From positions 1-37,800 of the forward strand of contig CANQOW010000005.1 in NCBI GenBank assembly GCA_947625545.1: DNA of 37,800 nucleotides, written 5' to 3'. The notes beneath the pieces were generated by a model that was not told the origin of the DNA, did not search any database, and saw nothing but the letters and a program-made list of their open reading frames with translations. Positions 1-10,701 of the stretch are shown here, piece by piece (within the stretch, counting starts at the first letter, position 1; every line of letters starts with the position of its first letter). Source of the stretch: an uncultured Clostridia bacterium (GTDB taxonomy: Bacteria; Bacillota; Clostridia; TANB77; CAG-508). The position numbers were made by a program, and so were the translations under genes.

Positions 1-2
1 TT

Positions 3-713
3 TTATACTGCTTCTTCTACTGCTGTTACGTCTTCTTTCTTAATAAATTCATTGTCTCTATTTGTAACTTCTAAACTGCTTATTGAGACTTCATATGCTA
101 CTTTTTCTTCTACTGTTCCATCATCATGTTTCTTTTCGTATTTTCTAGATTGAACTCTACCAATTATTCTAACCTCTGTTCCAGTAGGTAAGTTTTGGCA
201 AAATCTTGCTGTTCTACCCCATGCTATTGATGGAATGTAGTCTGATTTATTATATGCTCTATTTACTGCTAATAAAATATCTGCTATTTCACGTCCAAAT
301 GGTGTTTGTCTGTATATTGGTTTTTTACAAATATATCCTGCAAGTACAACCTCATTTGAAACAGGTACTTTCTTATTTTCTTCACTAACTATTTCTTCGT
401 TTTCAAAATCTTCTTCAAATATGATGTCTTTTGCAAATACTGTTAATATTAATTTGTTCTTTTCATTTTCATAACTGTTATATGATCTAAATTGACCTTT
501 AACAATTATTTTAGAACCTATTTGCATTCTATCATCATCAATTAGTCTTTCAGATATTGTTATTGGTATAATATCTGTTATATCACTTAAACGTGGTACC
601 TCTAAATTAAATATGTAAAAACTTTCTCCATATATTTCGTGACTAAATTTTCTTTCACTTGTAATTTTTCCCACTAATACTAAGTGGTTGTTTTCTGTGT
701 AATTTGTATTCAA
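3..713 (-). CDS. single-stranded DNA-binding protein-like, two OB-fold repeats
   Basis: Protein has two OB-type halves (NHLVLVGKI...; NEVVLAGYICKKPIYRQTPFGREIADILLAVNR...SIAWGRTA), SSB-like. Confidence 0.75.
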   Translation of the reverse strand: MNTNYTENNHLVLVGKITSERKFSHEIYGESFYIFNLEVPRLSDITDIIPITISERLIDDDRMQIGSKIIVKGQFRSYNSYENEKNKLILTVFAKDIIFEEDFENEEIVSEENKKVPVSNEVVLAGYICKKPIYRQTPFGREIADILLAVNRAYNKSDYIPSIAWGRTARFCQNLPTGTEVRIIGRVQSRKYEKKHDDGTVEEKVAYEVSISSLEVTNRDNEFIKKEDVTAVEEAV

Positions 714-846
714 TTTTATTTCCTCCCTACTTAATTACTTATCTATTGTATACTATTCATAGTGCTCGTGTTTTATACTTTTTTTCTAAGTACATTTTAA
801 TTATAACATAATATTTTTAATTTGTCTACATAAAATGTTAAATTTG

Positions 847-1338
847 TTAAATTTTTTCAAAAATAATTAAAATTGCCACTATTCCTAGCATATAATTAGC
901 ATTGTATTTTCCAGTAATATTAACCTTTTTATCTTGTTGCTCAATAATTTTTCCATTAATATTAATTATGTTTCTTTGTATACAAACTAACAAATTTTCT
1001 GGATTTATACTAGATGCAGTTATAGTAGTTTTTGAATTAAAACCATAAGTTATTACATTTATTTCTAAATCATTTAATATTTCTAAATCATATTCAATAT
1101 CTGTATTTATTACTAAATATTTTGAATTATTTATTATTTGTTTTAAAATATCATTATTTTCAGGTAATAACGAATTTACATCAATTATTAATATAGCATC
1201 AAATTTTATATTTTTTATAAAATTGATAGTTTCGTTTGTTATATTTATAATTGTATACTCATTTTTATCTAATTTTTTATACAATTCTGTTTCTATTTTA
1301 CTATAATCTTTATTTGATATAATACCAATAAAAAACAT
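847..1338 (-). CDS. hypothetical protein, weakly Mur-ligase-like
   Basis: Intact 163-aa ORF; pattern ..YLVINTDIEYDLEIL..VITYGFNSKTTITASS.. resembles Mur ligase-like hypothetical proteins. Confidence 0.4.
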   Translation of the reverse strand: MFFIGIISNKDYSKIETELYKKLDKNEYTIINITNETINFIKNIKFDAILIIDVNSLLPENNDILKQIINNSKYLVINTDIEYDLEILNDLEINVITYGFNSKTTITASSINPENLLVCIQRNIININGKIIEQQDKKVNITGKYNANYMLGIVAILIIFEKI

Positions 1339-1396
1339 TATATATTCTCTCCTGTTCTTTATTTTATATTATATCTTTTTTATTTATTATTATTCA

Positions 1397-2173
1397 TTAA
1401 TTTTGCTTTTGAACTCCATTTGCATCTATTGTATAATTATCTGAGTAAATTAAATCTGAAACCGGTACTATTTTAAAACCTTTCTTTTCAATATTTTCAA
1501 TTATACTTCCTAATGCTTTTGCAGTATTTTCAGTTCCATTATGCATTAATATAATACTTCCATTATTTATTTTATTTTTTAATCTATCCCACATTTGTTC
1601 TGCATCTAAACCATTATAGTCCAAAGTATCTACTGACCATTGTATCATTTTATGGCCATTATCATTTGCTGCTTTTACTACTGTATTATTATATTCTCCA
1701 TAAGGTCCTCTATATAGAGTTGTTGCTTTTCCTGTAATTTTCTTTATTTTATCACTACAATTAATTATTTCTTTTACATTATCTTCATAACTTAAATTAT
1801 TTACATGTTTATGATTGTCTGAATGATTTGCAATTTCATGTCCTGCATCACTAATCTTTTTTACTGCTTCTGGGTATTTATCTACCCAATCTCCTACCAT
1901 AAAAAATGTTATTTTTATTTTATATTTATCTAATGTTGCTAATATACTATCAATATCATCTGCATTCCAAGCACAATTCATAGTTAATGATAATTTATTT
2001 TCTTTTGTATCTACACTATATATTGGAACCAATTTATTACTTAATGTAGCAGAAGTTTCAACTGCTTCTAAATCATCATCTGTAAGTAATGTTGCCGTAA
2101 AGAATAACATTATTACAGTACATACTGCTATTATATATGAATATATTTTTTGCTTATTAAAAACTAAAAACAT
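1397..2173 (-). CDS. polysaccharide deacetylase family protein
   Basis: NodB-like motifs: ALTMNCAWNADD, KITFFMVGDWVDKYPEAVKKISDAGHEIANHSDNHKHVNNLS, LYRGPYGEYN, ILMHNG. Confidence 0.85.
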   Translation of the reverse strand: MFLVFNKQKIYSYIIAVCTVIMLFFTATLLTDDDLEAVETSATLSNKLVPIYSVDTKENKLSLTMNCAWNADDIDSILATLDKYKIKITFFMVGDWVDKYPEAVKKISDAGHEIANHSDNHKHVNNLSYEDNVKEIINCSDKIKKITGKATTLYRGPYGEYNNTVVKAANDNGHKMIQWSVDTLDYNGLDAEQMWDRLKNKINNGSIILMHNGTENTAKALGSIIENIEKKGFKIVPVSDLIYSDNYTIDANGVQKQN

Positions 2174-2308
2174 AAAAACCTCCTATATTATTTTTATTAA
2201 TAATATGCTTGATTTTTATGTTTATTCTTTTTTTATTATTTTTTTCTATATACAAAATTTACATTAGATTTTGCTTCAAAATATATGCTTTCGTTAACGC
2301 ATAATTTA

Positions 2309-3211
2309 TTATAAAATTGCTCCAATCATACCTGCGTCATTTTTAAATTTAGCACACATTATTTCTGGTATAACTTTATTATATGTTGCATTTCTTTTCT
2401 TTAATTTTTCTATTAATTTGCTTAATAATATATCTTTATAAAATACAAAACTTCCCCCTATACATATTGCTTCTGGTTCAAATATATTTATTATATTTTC
2501 TATTCCTATTGCTAAATCTTCTATGTATTTATCAATTATTTTACTTACATTTTCATCTGCTATTTTTTCTTTTAAAATATTTAATAAATCGAAACTCGTT
2601 ATTTTTTTATCTAATTTAAGTTCTTTAATTAATGATGATTTTAATACTCTCATTGAAGCATACTGCTCCCAACAACCTTTTTTTCCACAAGTACATTTTT
2701 TACCATTTCTTTCTATTGTAATATGCCCTATTTCAACCCCTTCAAATTTAGTAGGTTTTAATAATTTATTTTTTATAATAACTCCTCCACCTATGCCTGT
2801 TCCTAAACAAATATATACAAAATCTTTATAATTTTTCATTTCTCCATATTGTTTTTCTGCAAGAGCAGCACTTTTTCCGTCATTTCTTATTGAAATTTTT
2901 ACATTAAAATATTTTTTTAATTTAGATACAATATTAAAGTTTTCTAATTTTAAATTTGTAGCTTTAATTATTTTTCCGTTCTTTATAGTTCCAGGTGCTG
3001 AAATACCTATTAATTCTATTTTATCTATATTTATTTTCTTTTCTTCTAATATTTCATTTATAAATTTTACAATATTTTTTATTAAAAAATCTTCAATATT
3101 TTTTTTATCTATTAAAGATATGTCTTTTTCTTTTTTTATAATTACATTTGCATTTTTCTCAATTAACCCAACTGCAATATGGCTTCCACCAATGTCTATT
3201 CCAATTTTCAT
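2309..3211 (-). CDS. ROK family sugar kinase / glucokinase-like
   Basis: N-terminal IGIDIGGSHIAVGL, GIGGGVI, CTCGKKGCWEQYAS ROK zinc motif. Confidence 0.9.
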   Translation of the reverse strand: MKIGIDIGGSHIAVGLIEKNANVIIKKEKDISLIDKKNIEDFLIKNIVKFINEILEEKKINIDKIELIGISAPGTIKNGKIIKATNLKLENFNIVSKLKKYFNVKISIRNDGKSAALAEKQYGEMKNYKDFVYICLGTGIGGGVIIKNKLLKPTKFEGVEIGHITIERNGKKCTCGKKGCWEQYASMRVLKSSLIKELKLDKKITSFDLLNILKEKIADENVSKIIDKYIEDLAIGIENIINIFEPEAICIGGSFVFYKDILLSKLIEKLKKRNATYNKVIPEIMCAKFKNDAGMIGAIL

Positions 3212-3310
3212 AATTTCTTCCTTTCATTGTTACTACCAAAAACAAATAAAATTTTAATTTAACATTTTAATAAGAAAATTAATTTTATTGTATACAGATT
3301 TTTCTTACTC

Positions 3311-3350
3311 AATTAAACAAAATACGGACATTATTTTTCTAATGTCCGAT
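3311..3350. terminator. bidirectional rho-independent terminator after the pil operon
   Basis: cggacattatttttctaatgtccg hairpin flanked by A/T-rich runs. Confidence 0.6.
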
Positions 3351-3363
3351 TTTATTTTAATTA

Positions 3364-4710
3364 CTAAAATCCATATGCTGAGAATAAGAATCCACCCATA
3401 TAAACTTGAATACATGGTACTAATACTACTAATACAAAGAATATTAATACTACACCAACTATTGCATAAGTTACTTCTGGTAATACTTTTACAATTCTCT
3501 TTAATTGAGTATCAATGTCTGATTCCATATATATTAATAATTTTTGCATCATTTCAGTTAAGTCTGTTTGCATACCTATTTTTAACATTTCAGTAGGCAT
3601 TGTTGTTCCAAAACGTGCTTTTTCAAATGGTTCTAACCAAGAACGTCCAATAAGTAAGTTATTTATTGATGCTTCAATTATTGATAACATAACAATATTT
3701 TTACATACACTTTTACTTACTTGTATTGCATCTTGAATTCTCATACCATTTTCTAAGTTTAAAGCCATTGCTCTAATAAATCTTGAAAAATCTATTGCAT
3801 AAATTAATTTTCCAAATATAGGCATTGTATATTTAAAATAATTAAAATCATATCTACCTTTTGGAGTATTAATATACCATAATATTACACCTATTATAGC
3901 AGTAATTATTATAACTGGTACATACCAATATGCAATTAAATTATCTACAACACCAGAGAACCAAAGTGTTATTGCAGGTAATTGGTCCTGTGTACCTATT
4001 GTATCAAATACATTTTGTATTGCTGGTATTGCTACCAATGTTCCAACAAATAACATTATAACTAATCCCACAAACATTGCAATATTTGGTACAAGAATAC
4101 TTCTTATTTTTTTGTTTAAAGAATCTGTGTCTTCCAAATATTTTACTGCTTCTTCTAATGATTTTGTAAGCGAACCAGATTGTTCTCCAACTTTAATCAT
4201 ATTTATGTATAAATACGGAAATACATCTGAATAATATTCCATTGTTGTATAAATATTTTCTCCTGCCTCAACACCTGCTAAAATATCTTTTAAAATTTCT
4301 TGTAATTCAAAATTTTCTGTATTTTCTATAATCGTACTTAGAGCATGTATGTTATTAAAGTTTGCCTTTTTCAATAAATAGAAGTTTTGCGTAAATATTA
4401 TTATATCTCTTGTGGTTATTCTTTCAACTTTATTTATAGCCTTTTTTGCTCTTTGTATAAAATTCAATTTATTTTCTTGACGGTTTTTTTCGATATTCGC
4501 AGTATTAACATTTTTTAACATTTCATTTAATTCAGAGACATTTCTTTTTGTTACTTTTTTTCTTTTAGATTTACCAATTTTTTTAACATAAATAGGTATT
4601 AAATCATTTCTTTTAAGTTTTACCTTTACTACTTGTTCATTTGCCTCGTCCATTCTGTTTGTAATAATTGTTCCTGCAGAAGTTAATGCTCTATATCTAT
4701 ATTGTGGCAT
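3364..4710 (-). CDS. pilC: type II secretion / type IV pilus inner membrane protein PilC (GspF)
   Basis: GspF-type repeats (FTQNFYLLKKANFNNIHALSTI..; FSRFIRAMALNLENGMRIQDAI..), three TM segments, downstream of pilB/pilT. Confidence 0.88.
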   Translation of the reverse strand: MPQYRYRALTSAGTIITNRMDEANEQVVKVKLKRNDLIPIYVKKIGKSKRKKVTKRNVSELNEMLKNVNTANIEKNRQENKLNFIQRAKKAINKVERITTRDIIIFTQNFYLLKKANFNNIHALSTIIENTENFELQEILKDILAGVEAGENIYTTMEYYSDVFPYLYINMIKVGEQSGSLTKSLEEAVKYLEDTDSLNKKIRSILVPNIAMFVGLVIMLFVGTLVAIPAIQNVFDTIGTQDQLPAITLWFSGVVDNLIAYWYVPVIIITAIIGVILWYINTPKGRYDFNYFKYTMPIFGKLIYAIDFSRFIRAMALNLENGMRIQDAIQVSKSVCKNIVMLSIIEASINNLLIGRSWLEPFEKARFGTTMPTEMLKIGMQTDLTEMMQKLLIYMESDIDTQLKRIVKVLPEVTYAIVGVVLIFFVLVVLVPCIQVYMGGFLFSAYGF

Positions 4711-4729
4711 TTTTTTCCCTCCTTTTTAA

Positions 4730-5827
4730 TTATCTTCCTTGTTTTATTCTTAATTGCATTATTGTTCTATTTAACATTTCATAGTTTTTCTCTTCTATTT
4801 GAGATTTTGCTTGGTCTAATGTTATTCTATCTTCTACAAATAGTCTAGCAATAGAATTTATTAAACTTATACTTCCTTTCTCTAAACTACTTTGTATAGC
4901 ATCTTCAATTTCAGAAACACTTAATTTTTCTTTTCTTATAAGTCCTGAAACTACATTATCAACAACCATTACTTCTGGTACTAAAACTAATTTTCCATCA
5001 GTTCCTGTTAGTAATCTTTGTGAAATAACTAATTTTAATAATGAAGATAATAAATATTTTATACTTGCTTGGTCTCTAACTTCATAGAAGTTGATCATTC
5101 TATCTATTGTTTCAGCACAAGACTTTGTATGTAATGTTCCTATAACTAAGTGTCCAGATTCAGCCATTTCTATTCCTGCTTCCATTGTTTCTCTATCACG
5201 TATCTCTCCTATTACTAATATATCACAGTCTTCTCTTAAAGAGTTTTTTACACCATCACTAAATGATCTTAAATCTCTTCCTTGTCCAACTTCTTTTTGA
5301 ACTATAATTGATTTATTAGATGTATGTTTATATTCAATAGGGTTTTCTAATGATAGTATTTTTTTATTTTGTGTTTTATTTATTTCATTGATTAACGCAT
5401 TTAAAGTTGTTGTTTTACCTGAGTTTGTTTTACCAGTTACAAGGATTAAACCTTGTTGTTGGTATGTCATACGCCTTACTATTTCTGGTACTCCTAATTC
5501 TTCATATTTAGGTAATTCATTTTTTATTATTCTTAGAGTTAAAACTGGAATGTCATTAGAAAGTGAAATATTAACCCTAAAACGTATACCTTTTAATTCT
5601 AAAGCTGTATCTAATTTTTTAGTTTCTTTGAATACATTATCTTTGTCTATATTTCCTTTTACAATGTAATCATATATTTCATACATATCTTCTTCAGTTA
5701 AAATATGGTCTCCTTCTGCTACCAATTCCCTTGCAATTCTGAGCATTGGTTTTAACCCACATATTAAATGTATATCAGATGCATCTTTATTTATTGCATT
5801 TTGTAATATTTTTTCAATTTGTATCAT
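4730..5827 (-). CDS. pilT: type IV pilus retraction ATPase PilT
   Basis: DASDIHL, LVTGKTNSGKTTTLNALI (Walker A), LREDCDILVIGEIRDRETMEAGIEMAESGHLVIGTLHT. Confidence 0.92.
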   Translation of the reverse strand: MIQIEKILQNAINKDASDIHLICGLKPMLRIARELVAEGDHILTEEDMYEIYDYIVKGNIDKDNVFKETKKLDTALELKGIRFRVNISLSNDIPVLTLRIIKNELPKYEELGVPEIVRRMTYQQQGLILVTGKTNSGKTTTLNALINEINKTQNKKILSLENPIEYKHTSNKSIIVQKEVGQGRDLRSFSDGVKNSLREDCDILVIGEIRDRETMEAGIEMAESGHLVIGTLHTKSCAETIDRMINFYEVRDQASIKYLLSSLLKLVISQRLLTGTDGKLVLVPEVMVVDNVVSGLIRKEKLSVSEIEDAIQSSLEKGSISLINSIARLFVEDRITLDQAKSQIEEKNYEMLNRTIMQLRIKQGR

Positions 5828-5843
5828 TAGTGTTCCTCCTTAA

Positions 5844-7466
5844 TTAAAATATATTTATTTTTCTATCTATTTCTTCTAATGTAGTAATTCCTGATAATAC
5901 TTTATTTATTCCATCTATTACCATTGGTTTATATGAACCTTTTAATGCTTGTTCTTTTATTTTTAATGTTGATGCATCTTGTGAAATTAATTCACGTATA
6001 TTTTCATCAATAGATAAAATTTCAAAAATTGCTATTCTTTCGTAATAACCTACATTGTTACACTTTTTACAGCCAACTGCATCATAAGTTTTTGCATTTT
6101 TTAAATTAAATTCAACACCATATTTTTTACCTATACTTTGAATTTTTTCAATTTCTTCTTCTGTAAAATCTCTTTCTTTTGCACAATTAGGACATAGTCT
6201 TCTTACAAGTCTTTGTGAAACTGATGTTGCAAGTGTACTTGAAATATCATAATTTGATATGCCCATTTTTCTTAATCTTGTTATAACTTCTATTGAATCT
6301 ATTGTATGTATTGTAGATAAAACATAATGTCCTGTTTGACCTGCTTGAAATGCTATTTCTGCAGTTTCGTGGTCTCTAATTTCACCTACTAATATTATAT
6401 CTGGGTCTTGTCTTAAAACAGTTCTTAATGAATCTGAAAAAGAAACTTTTGCATCTATTTCAATTTGATTTAAACCTCTTATTCTTATTTCAACAGGATC
6501 TTCTACTGTTGTTATATTTATTTCTGGTTTATTTAAATAATCTATAATACTATATAATGATGTTGTTTTACCTTCACCAGTAGGCGCTGCCATAATAGTT
6601 ATACTATTTCTTTTATCAAAGCATTGTTTTATCAATTTTTCGTCTTTAGGGAAACCTAACTCAAATAAACCTTTTATTGTTGTATTTTTCTTTAGTAATC
6701 TTAAAACAAATTTTTCTCCATATACATTTCTTTGTGAAGATACACGTATGTTATAATCTGGATACATTATTATTCTACCATCTTGTGATTCTTGTTTTTC
6801 TTGGTGCATATTTGATATAGCTTTTAATCTACCTATTACTTGTTGTTGTTTTGATTTATCAATTTCTGCAACAGTAAAAAGTTGTCCATCTATTCTATAA
6901 CGAACTCTTAAATATTCTTCAAGAGGTTCAAAGTGAATATCACTTGCTCTTCTTTCCATACCAGTTTTTATAATACTATCTACTAATGCTATAACATCAC
7001 TTGTAGTTGCTATATTTTCTGTTACTGTACCTTCAAAAGTTTTTAATAAATCCATTATTATTCCTTCAAATGTAATATATCTTTCCATTACTAGACCTTT
7101 ATTTAATAATAAAAGTCTAATAGTATCTATATTTCTTTTATTTGTTGTATCTGCAAAACAAACTTTTATTTTTCCATTAGCAATATCAAATGGTATTACT
7201 TTATTTTGTTTTGCAATATCTAATGATATGTATTCCTCCATTTTAATATTAATTTGTTCTTTTGTAAGTATCATTCCAGTTTCTCCAACAATCTCTCCAA
7301 TTGCCTCAATAAGTTTAGTTTCATCACATACTTTTAATTTTCTAAGTATATCTCCCATTTTTTCATTTGGATTACTTTTTTGATAATTTAATGCATTTTC
7401 TACGTCTCTTTCTGTTATTAATCCTTTTCTTACTAATTCAATTCCTAATGGTTGTGTTCTTGCCAT
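5844..7466 (-). CDS. pilB: type IV pilus assembly ATPase PilB (GspE)
   Basis: GspE N-domain, RRASDIHFEP, APTGEGKTTSLY, LRQDPDIILVGEIRDHETAEIAFQAGQTGHYVLSTIHT, CPNCA..CKKCNNVGYYER zinc motif. Confidence 0.93.
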   Translation of the reverse strand: MARTQPLGIELVRKGLITERDVENALNYQKSNPNEKMGDILRKLKVCDETKLIEAIGEIVGETGMILTKEQINIKMEEYISLDIAKQNKVIPFDIANGKIKVCFADTTNKRNIDTIRLLLLNKGLVMERYITFEGIIMDLLKTFEGTVTENIATTSDVIALVDSIIKTGMERRASDIHFEPLEEYLRVRYRIDGQLFTVAEIDKSKQQQVIGRLKAISNMHQEKQESQDGRIIMYPDYNIRVSSQRNVYGEKFVLRLLKKNTTIKGLFELGFPKDEKLIKQCFDKRNSITIMAAPTGEGKTTSLYSIIDYLNKPEINITTVEDPVEIRIRGLNQIEIDAKVSFSDSLRTVLRQDPDIILVGEIRDHETAEIAFQAGQTGHYVLSTIHTIDSIEVITRLRKMGISNYDISSTLATSVSQRLVRRLCPNCAKERDFTEEEIEKIQSIGKKYGVEFNLKNAKTYDAVGCKKCNNVGYYERIAIFEILSIDENIRELISQDASTLKIKEQALKGSYKPMVIDGINKVLSGITTLEEIDRKINIF

Positions 7467-7560
7467 ATTACTTCCTCCTTTGTTACTTATATTAATTATA
7501 TCTTATTTTATTATTTTTTTGTAGTATTTATTGATAATTACATAAATTTAACAATTTTTT

Positions 7561-7998
7561 TTAAGTCATTGAATAGTTTATAGTTTTAGTATAACCTGCT
7601 GTTCCCTGTGTTTGTATAAATACGCTTATTATATTTTCTTCAATACTAAATTGCATATCCTCTATATTTTTACATATTAATATACCATTTCTATAAATTG
7701 AATTATTTTCAAAATTATATGCTATAGTTTCATATTTGTTTGAATCATATAATTCTATGCCATTCTTTTTTCCATCAGTTTCTATAATATTATTAATTGC
7801 TACTTCTTTTTTCTTAATATCTTGTAAAAAGAACATATTAAATTTATTAATTTCTGCATAACTTTTTGTTGTTTCATCAAAATTTATAAAATTATTATAG
7901 AAATATGAAGTTATTGTTGATACTATACCTATTATAAATAAAAATACAATAACATAAATTACCAAAGCCGTTAAGGTTATACCTTTTTCACATTTCAT
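7561..7998 (-). CDS. pilin-like protein with prepilin-type N-terminus
   Basis: KCEKGITLTALVIYVIVFLFIIGIV hydrophobic type III signal, inside the pil operon. Confidence 0.65.
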   Translation of the reverse strand: MKCEKGITLTALVIYVIVFLFIIGIVSTITSYFYNNFINFDETTKSYAEINKFNMFFLQDIKKKEVAINNIIETDGKKNGIELYDSNKYETIAYNFENNSIYRNGILICKNIEDMQFSIEENIISVFIQTQGTAGYTKTINYSMT

Positions 7999-8016
7999 AA
8001 AGCTAAAATTCCTTTC

Positions 8017-8514
8017 TTAGTTAATTGTTTTTAATGTTTTTATTTCTAAAGTTTCAACATTTTTTGATTTTCCTAAATTATAACTAATTTTTACAGTTAT
8101 AATTTTTACATAATCTTCTTTATTTTCTTCTGTTTCAAATTTATCTTTATAGTTTTCTATTTGTACAAATACATCAAAATTATTTACACGTCCTGTATAA
8201 GAATTTTCAGTATCATTTGTAGTACCTGTTGTTTTTAAAAGATCATCTAATTTTGTTTTTAATGCAGTATTATCTTTAAATGTAACTTCTTCGTATTTTG
8301 TTGCTTGTATTAATTCTTGTATTTCAATTTGATAATCTGTTGCCATTACATTTCTTTTTATTCCTGAACCACTTAAATATAAATTATAACTCATACTTGC
8401 AATTACTGCTACTGCAATAATTATTATCATAACTGATATTGATAAATCTATTCCTGTAAATGCTTTTTCTTGTTTTATTTTTTCTTTTAATGTTACTATC
8501 ATATTTGACCTCAT
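8017..8514 (-). CDS. pilin-like protein
   Basis: N-terminal KQEKAFTGIDLSISVMIIIIAVAVIASMSYNLYL, inside the pil operon. Confidence 0.6.
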   Translation of the reverse strand: MRSNMIVTLKEKIKQEKAFTGIDLSISVMIIIIAVAVIASMSYNLYLSGSGIKRNVMATDYQIEIQELIQATKYEEVTFKDNTALKTKLDDLLKTTGTTNDTENSYTGRVNNFDVFVQIENYKDKFETEENKEDYVKIITVKISYNLGKSKNVETLEIKTLKTIN

Positions 8515-9302
8515 ATCTTAAAAATATAAAATTGTATATAATTTAAAAAAATATTATATATAATATTAATTACACACATATAAAATGCTATTGGTATTTT
8601 TTTGTTTTTTTGTTTTAATAACTTATTTATTATTATGTATATAAATATTGCAATTATTGTGGCAATAATTGTTACTATATATCCTATAACATTACTAAAT
8701 ATTAACATATAACTAGATAAAGCAATAAGTAATATAGCATAATTACTCTTTTTTTCTTTATGTTCAAGAATTTCATTTATAATAATAAATGCAAACATTA
8801 AAATTAAATATATAGCATATGAATATACATTAATTTTATAATTTGTACATACATATATTATATATATAATTGATAATATAAAACCATAAATTAGCAAACC
8901 TTTTTCTATTTTTATATTTTCTTTATCTATTCCTGCTATTAAAAATAAACTTGCAAAATACAAAATTCCAAATGCAAAATAAATTATCTTTTGGCTTTCA
9001 AAAAATAATATATTAAATTTAAATGACATTGCATATAATACAAATACAATACCAGAAAAAACTTCTAATAACAAATATCTTATTCTTATTTTTTTTCCAC
9101 AATATCTGCATTTACCACCTAATACCAAATAACTAAATATTGGAAATAAATCTAGAGTTGTAAGTTTGTGTTTACAATTTGGGCAATATGAATGTGTATA
9201 TAATATATCTTGTTTTAATGGAATTCTATATACAGCTAGTGTAAAAAAACTTCCAAAAAATGTTCCCATTATAAATATTATTAGGTATATAAAAATTTCC
9301 AT
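8511..9302 (-). CDS. pilD: prepilin peptidase (A24 family)
   Basis: GTFFGSFFTLAVYRIPL, CPNCKHKLTTLDLFPIFSYLVLGGKCRYCGKKIRIRYLLLE, multi-TM. Confidence 0.9.
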   Translation of the reverse strand: MEIFIYLIIFIMGTFFGSFFTLAVYRIPLKQDILYTHSYCPNCKHKLTTLDLFPIFSYLVLGGKCRYCGKKIRIRYLLLEVFSGIVFVLYAMSFKFNILFFESQKIIYFAFGILYFASLFLIAGIDKENIKIEKGLLIYGFILSIIYIIYVCTNYKINVYSYAIYLILMFAFIIINEILEHKEKKSNYAILLIALSSYMLIFSNVIGYIVTIIATIIAIFIYIIINKLLKQKNKKIPIAFYMCVINIIYNIFLNYIQFYIFKI

Positions 9303-9380
9303 TTACTTCTCCCTTGTAGTTATTTTTAAAAACAGGCATATACATATATATGTATATGCCTAAAATTACATAAAAACAAA

Positions 9381-9617
9381 TTATGCATTTGTTGCATGAT
9401 AATTTTCTAAATAATGGTAAATTATATCATTCAATTTATTATTAGTATCATCCATTTCTTGAGTTGCTTTTTCATTATATAGATTTACTGCATGTTGAGC
9501 ATTATCAAGTATACCAGTACTAAATAAAATTGAAAGAGTAACACCTGCTAAAATTAATAGCACAATTATTGTAATAACTAATGCTACTAATGTTATACCT
9601 TTACTAGATTTTAACAT
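9381..9617 (-). CDS. small prepilin-like protein
   Basis: SSKGITLVALVITIIVLLILAGVTLS type III signal. Confidence 0.75.
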   Translation of the reverse strand: MLKSSKGITLVALVITIIVLLILAGVTLSILFSTGILDNAQHAVNLYNEKATQEMDDTNNKLNDIIYHYLENYHATNA

Positions 9618-9676
9618 AAAAATTCCTCCTTTTAATATTATTGTATATATCTATATTTTTATAAATATAACCTAAA

Positions 9677-10075
9677 TTATTTAATTCCATTTGTTTGGAA
9701 AATTGTGCCATCACTATTATTGTTATTATTATTTTGATTTGAATTTCCATCTGTATTTACAATATTTCCATCTTCATTTGTATCTAATGTATAATACGAG
9801 AATGGATTAGGATTTCCTGCGTTATAGTCTTTATTTTTTTCATAAACATTTAAATCTTTTGAATCTACTTGGTATGTTATTATAACTTCTTCATCATTTT
9901 CTGTAATTTTTTCTTCTATTTCTTGTATGATATTTTCTTGTGCTTCATATTTTACTGTTTCAGGAACAATTTTACTTGTTGGCATATAGTTATAAAATAA
10001 TACTGATGATGCAAATACTATTGCCAAAGTTATTGGTATTAAAATTATTATTTCTTTAAATACAGTTTTAACCAT
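9677..10075 (-). CDS. hypothetical pilus-operon protein (single TM, Asn-rich C-terminus)
   Basis: N-terminal TM, position between the pilin and pilO-like genes. Confidence 0.5.
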   Translation of the reverse strand: MVKTVFKEIIILIPITLAIVFASSVLFYNYMPTSKIVPETVKYEAQENIIQEIEEKITENDEEVIITYQVDSKDLNVYEKNKDYNAGNPNPFSYYTLDTNEDGNIVNTDGNSNQNNNNNNSDGTIFQTNGIK

Positions 10076-10095
10076 TTTAATCTCCTTTTATTTTA

Positions 10096-10701
10096 TTATA
10101 AATTTATACCAACATTTTCTACTGTAAATGTTGCTTGTAGTGAATTTGAATTACCTGAATCCGAGTTACTTGCAACTGGTACTAATAAAAAGTTGTTAAT
10201 TCTAAATCCTAATTTTGTATCATTTTCTATTGAAGATATAAAGTCTGAAATATATGCATATTCTCCAACTAGTGTAAAGTTTAAATTATAAACATTTTCT
10301 TCTCCACTGCTTCCTTTTACAACATCTATTTTCATATCTATACCATTATTTTTTGTTGCATAATTTCCTAATTTTGTCCATAAAAATTCGGTTTCATACA
10401 TTTCTGTTCTAGTTGCTTTTTCTATATCTGTTTCAGAGCTATATAATACTAAATCTGCATATTCATTTTTCTTAATTAATAATTGTTTATAACTTTCATT
10501 AAGATTAGATTGTTCATTTTTAAATGTTACTGTTATTAATTTATCAAGATTTTCTATATTCTGGTCTAATTGTTCATTATTAGTTTGAATCTCCTTCCAA
10601 GATAATACATGAAAATCTTTAATAGTTATTCCATCTGTAACCATAAAATATGCTAATATAACTAATATTAATAAGAGTACAAAAATCAAAAATTTTCTCA
10701 T
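10096..10701 (-). CDS. PilO-like pilus assembly protein
   Basis: N-terminal TM, coiled region, C-terminal ferredoxin-like FTLVGEYAYISDFISSIENDTKLGFRINNFLL; stop overlaps the pilM-N start. Confidence 0.65.
   Translation of the reverse strand: MRKFLIFVLLLILVILAYFMVTDGITIKDFHVLSWKEIQTNNEQLDQNIENLDKLITVTFKNEQSNLNESYKQLLIKKNEYADLVLYSSETDIEKATRTEMYETEFLWTKLGNYATKNNGIDMKIDVVKGSSGEENVYNLNFTLVGEYAYISDFISSIENDTKLGFRINNFLLVPVASNSDSGNSNSLQATFTVENVGINL

Noticed and set aside
206-388. Plus-strand ORFs antisense to conserved genes (e.g. 206-388, 2383-2619, 22451-22813, 32934-33176)
   Set aside because: Hydrophobic low-complexity translations opposite well-supported genes; no RBS support sought or seen.
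2285-2330. Shared GCGTTAACG motif near 2290 and 33614
   Set aside because: Both occurrences sit in terminator-like hairpins; two copies are insufficient to claim a regulatory family.
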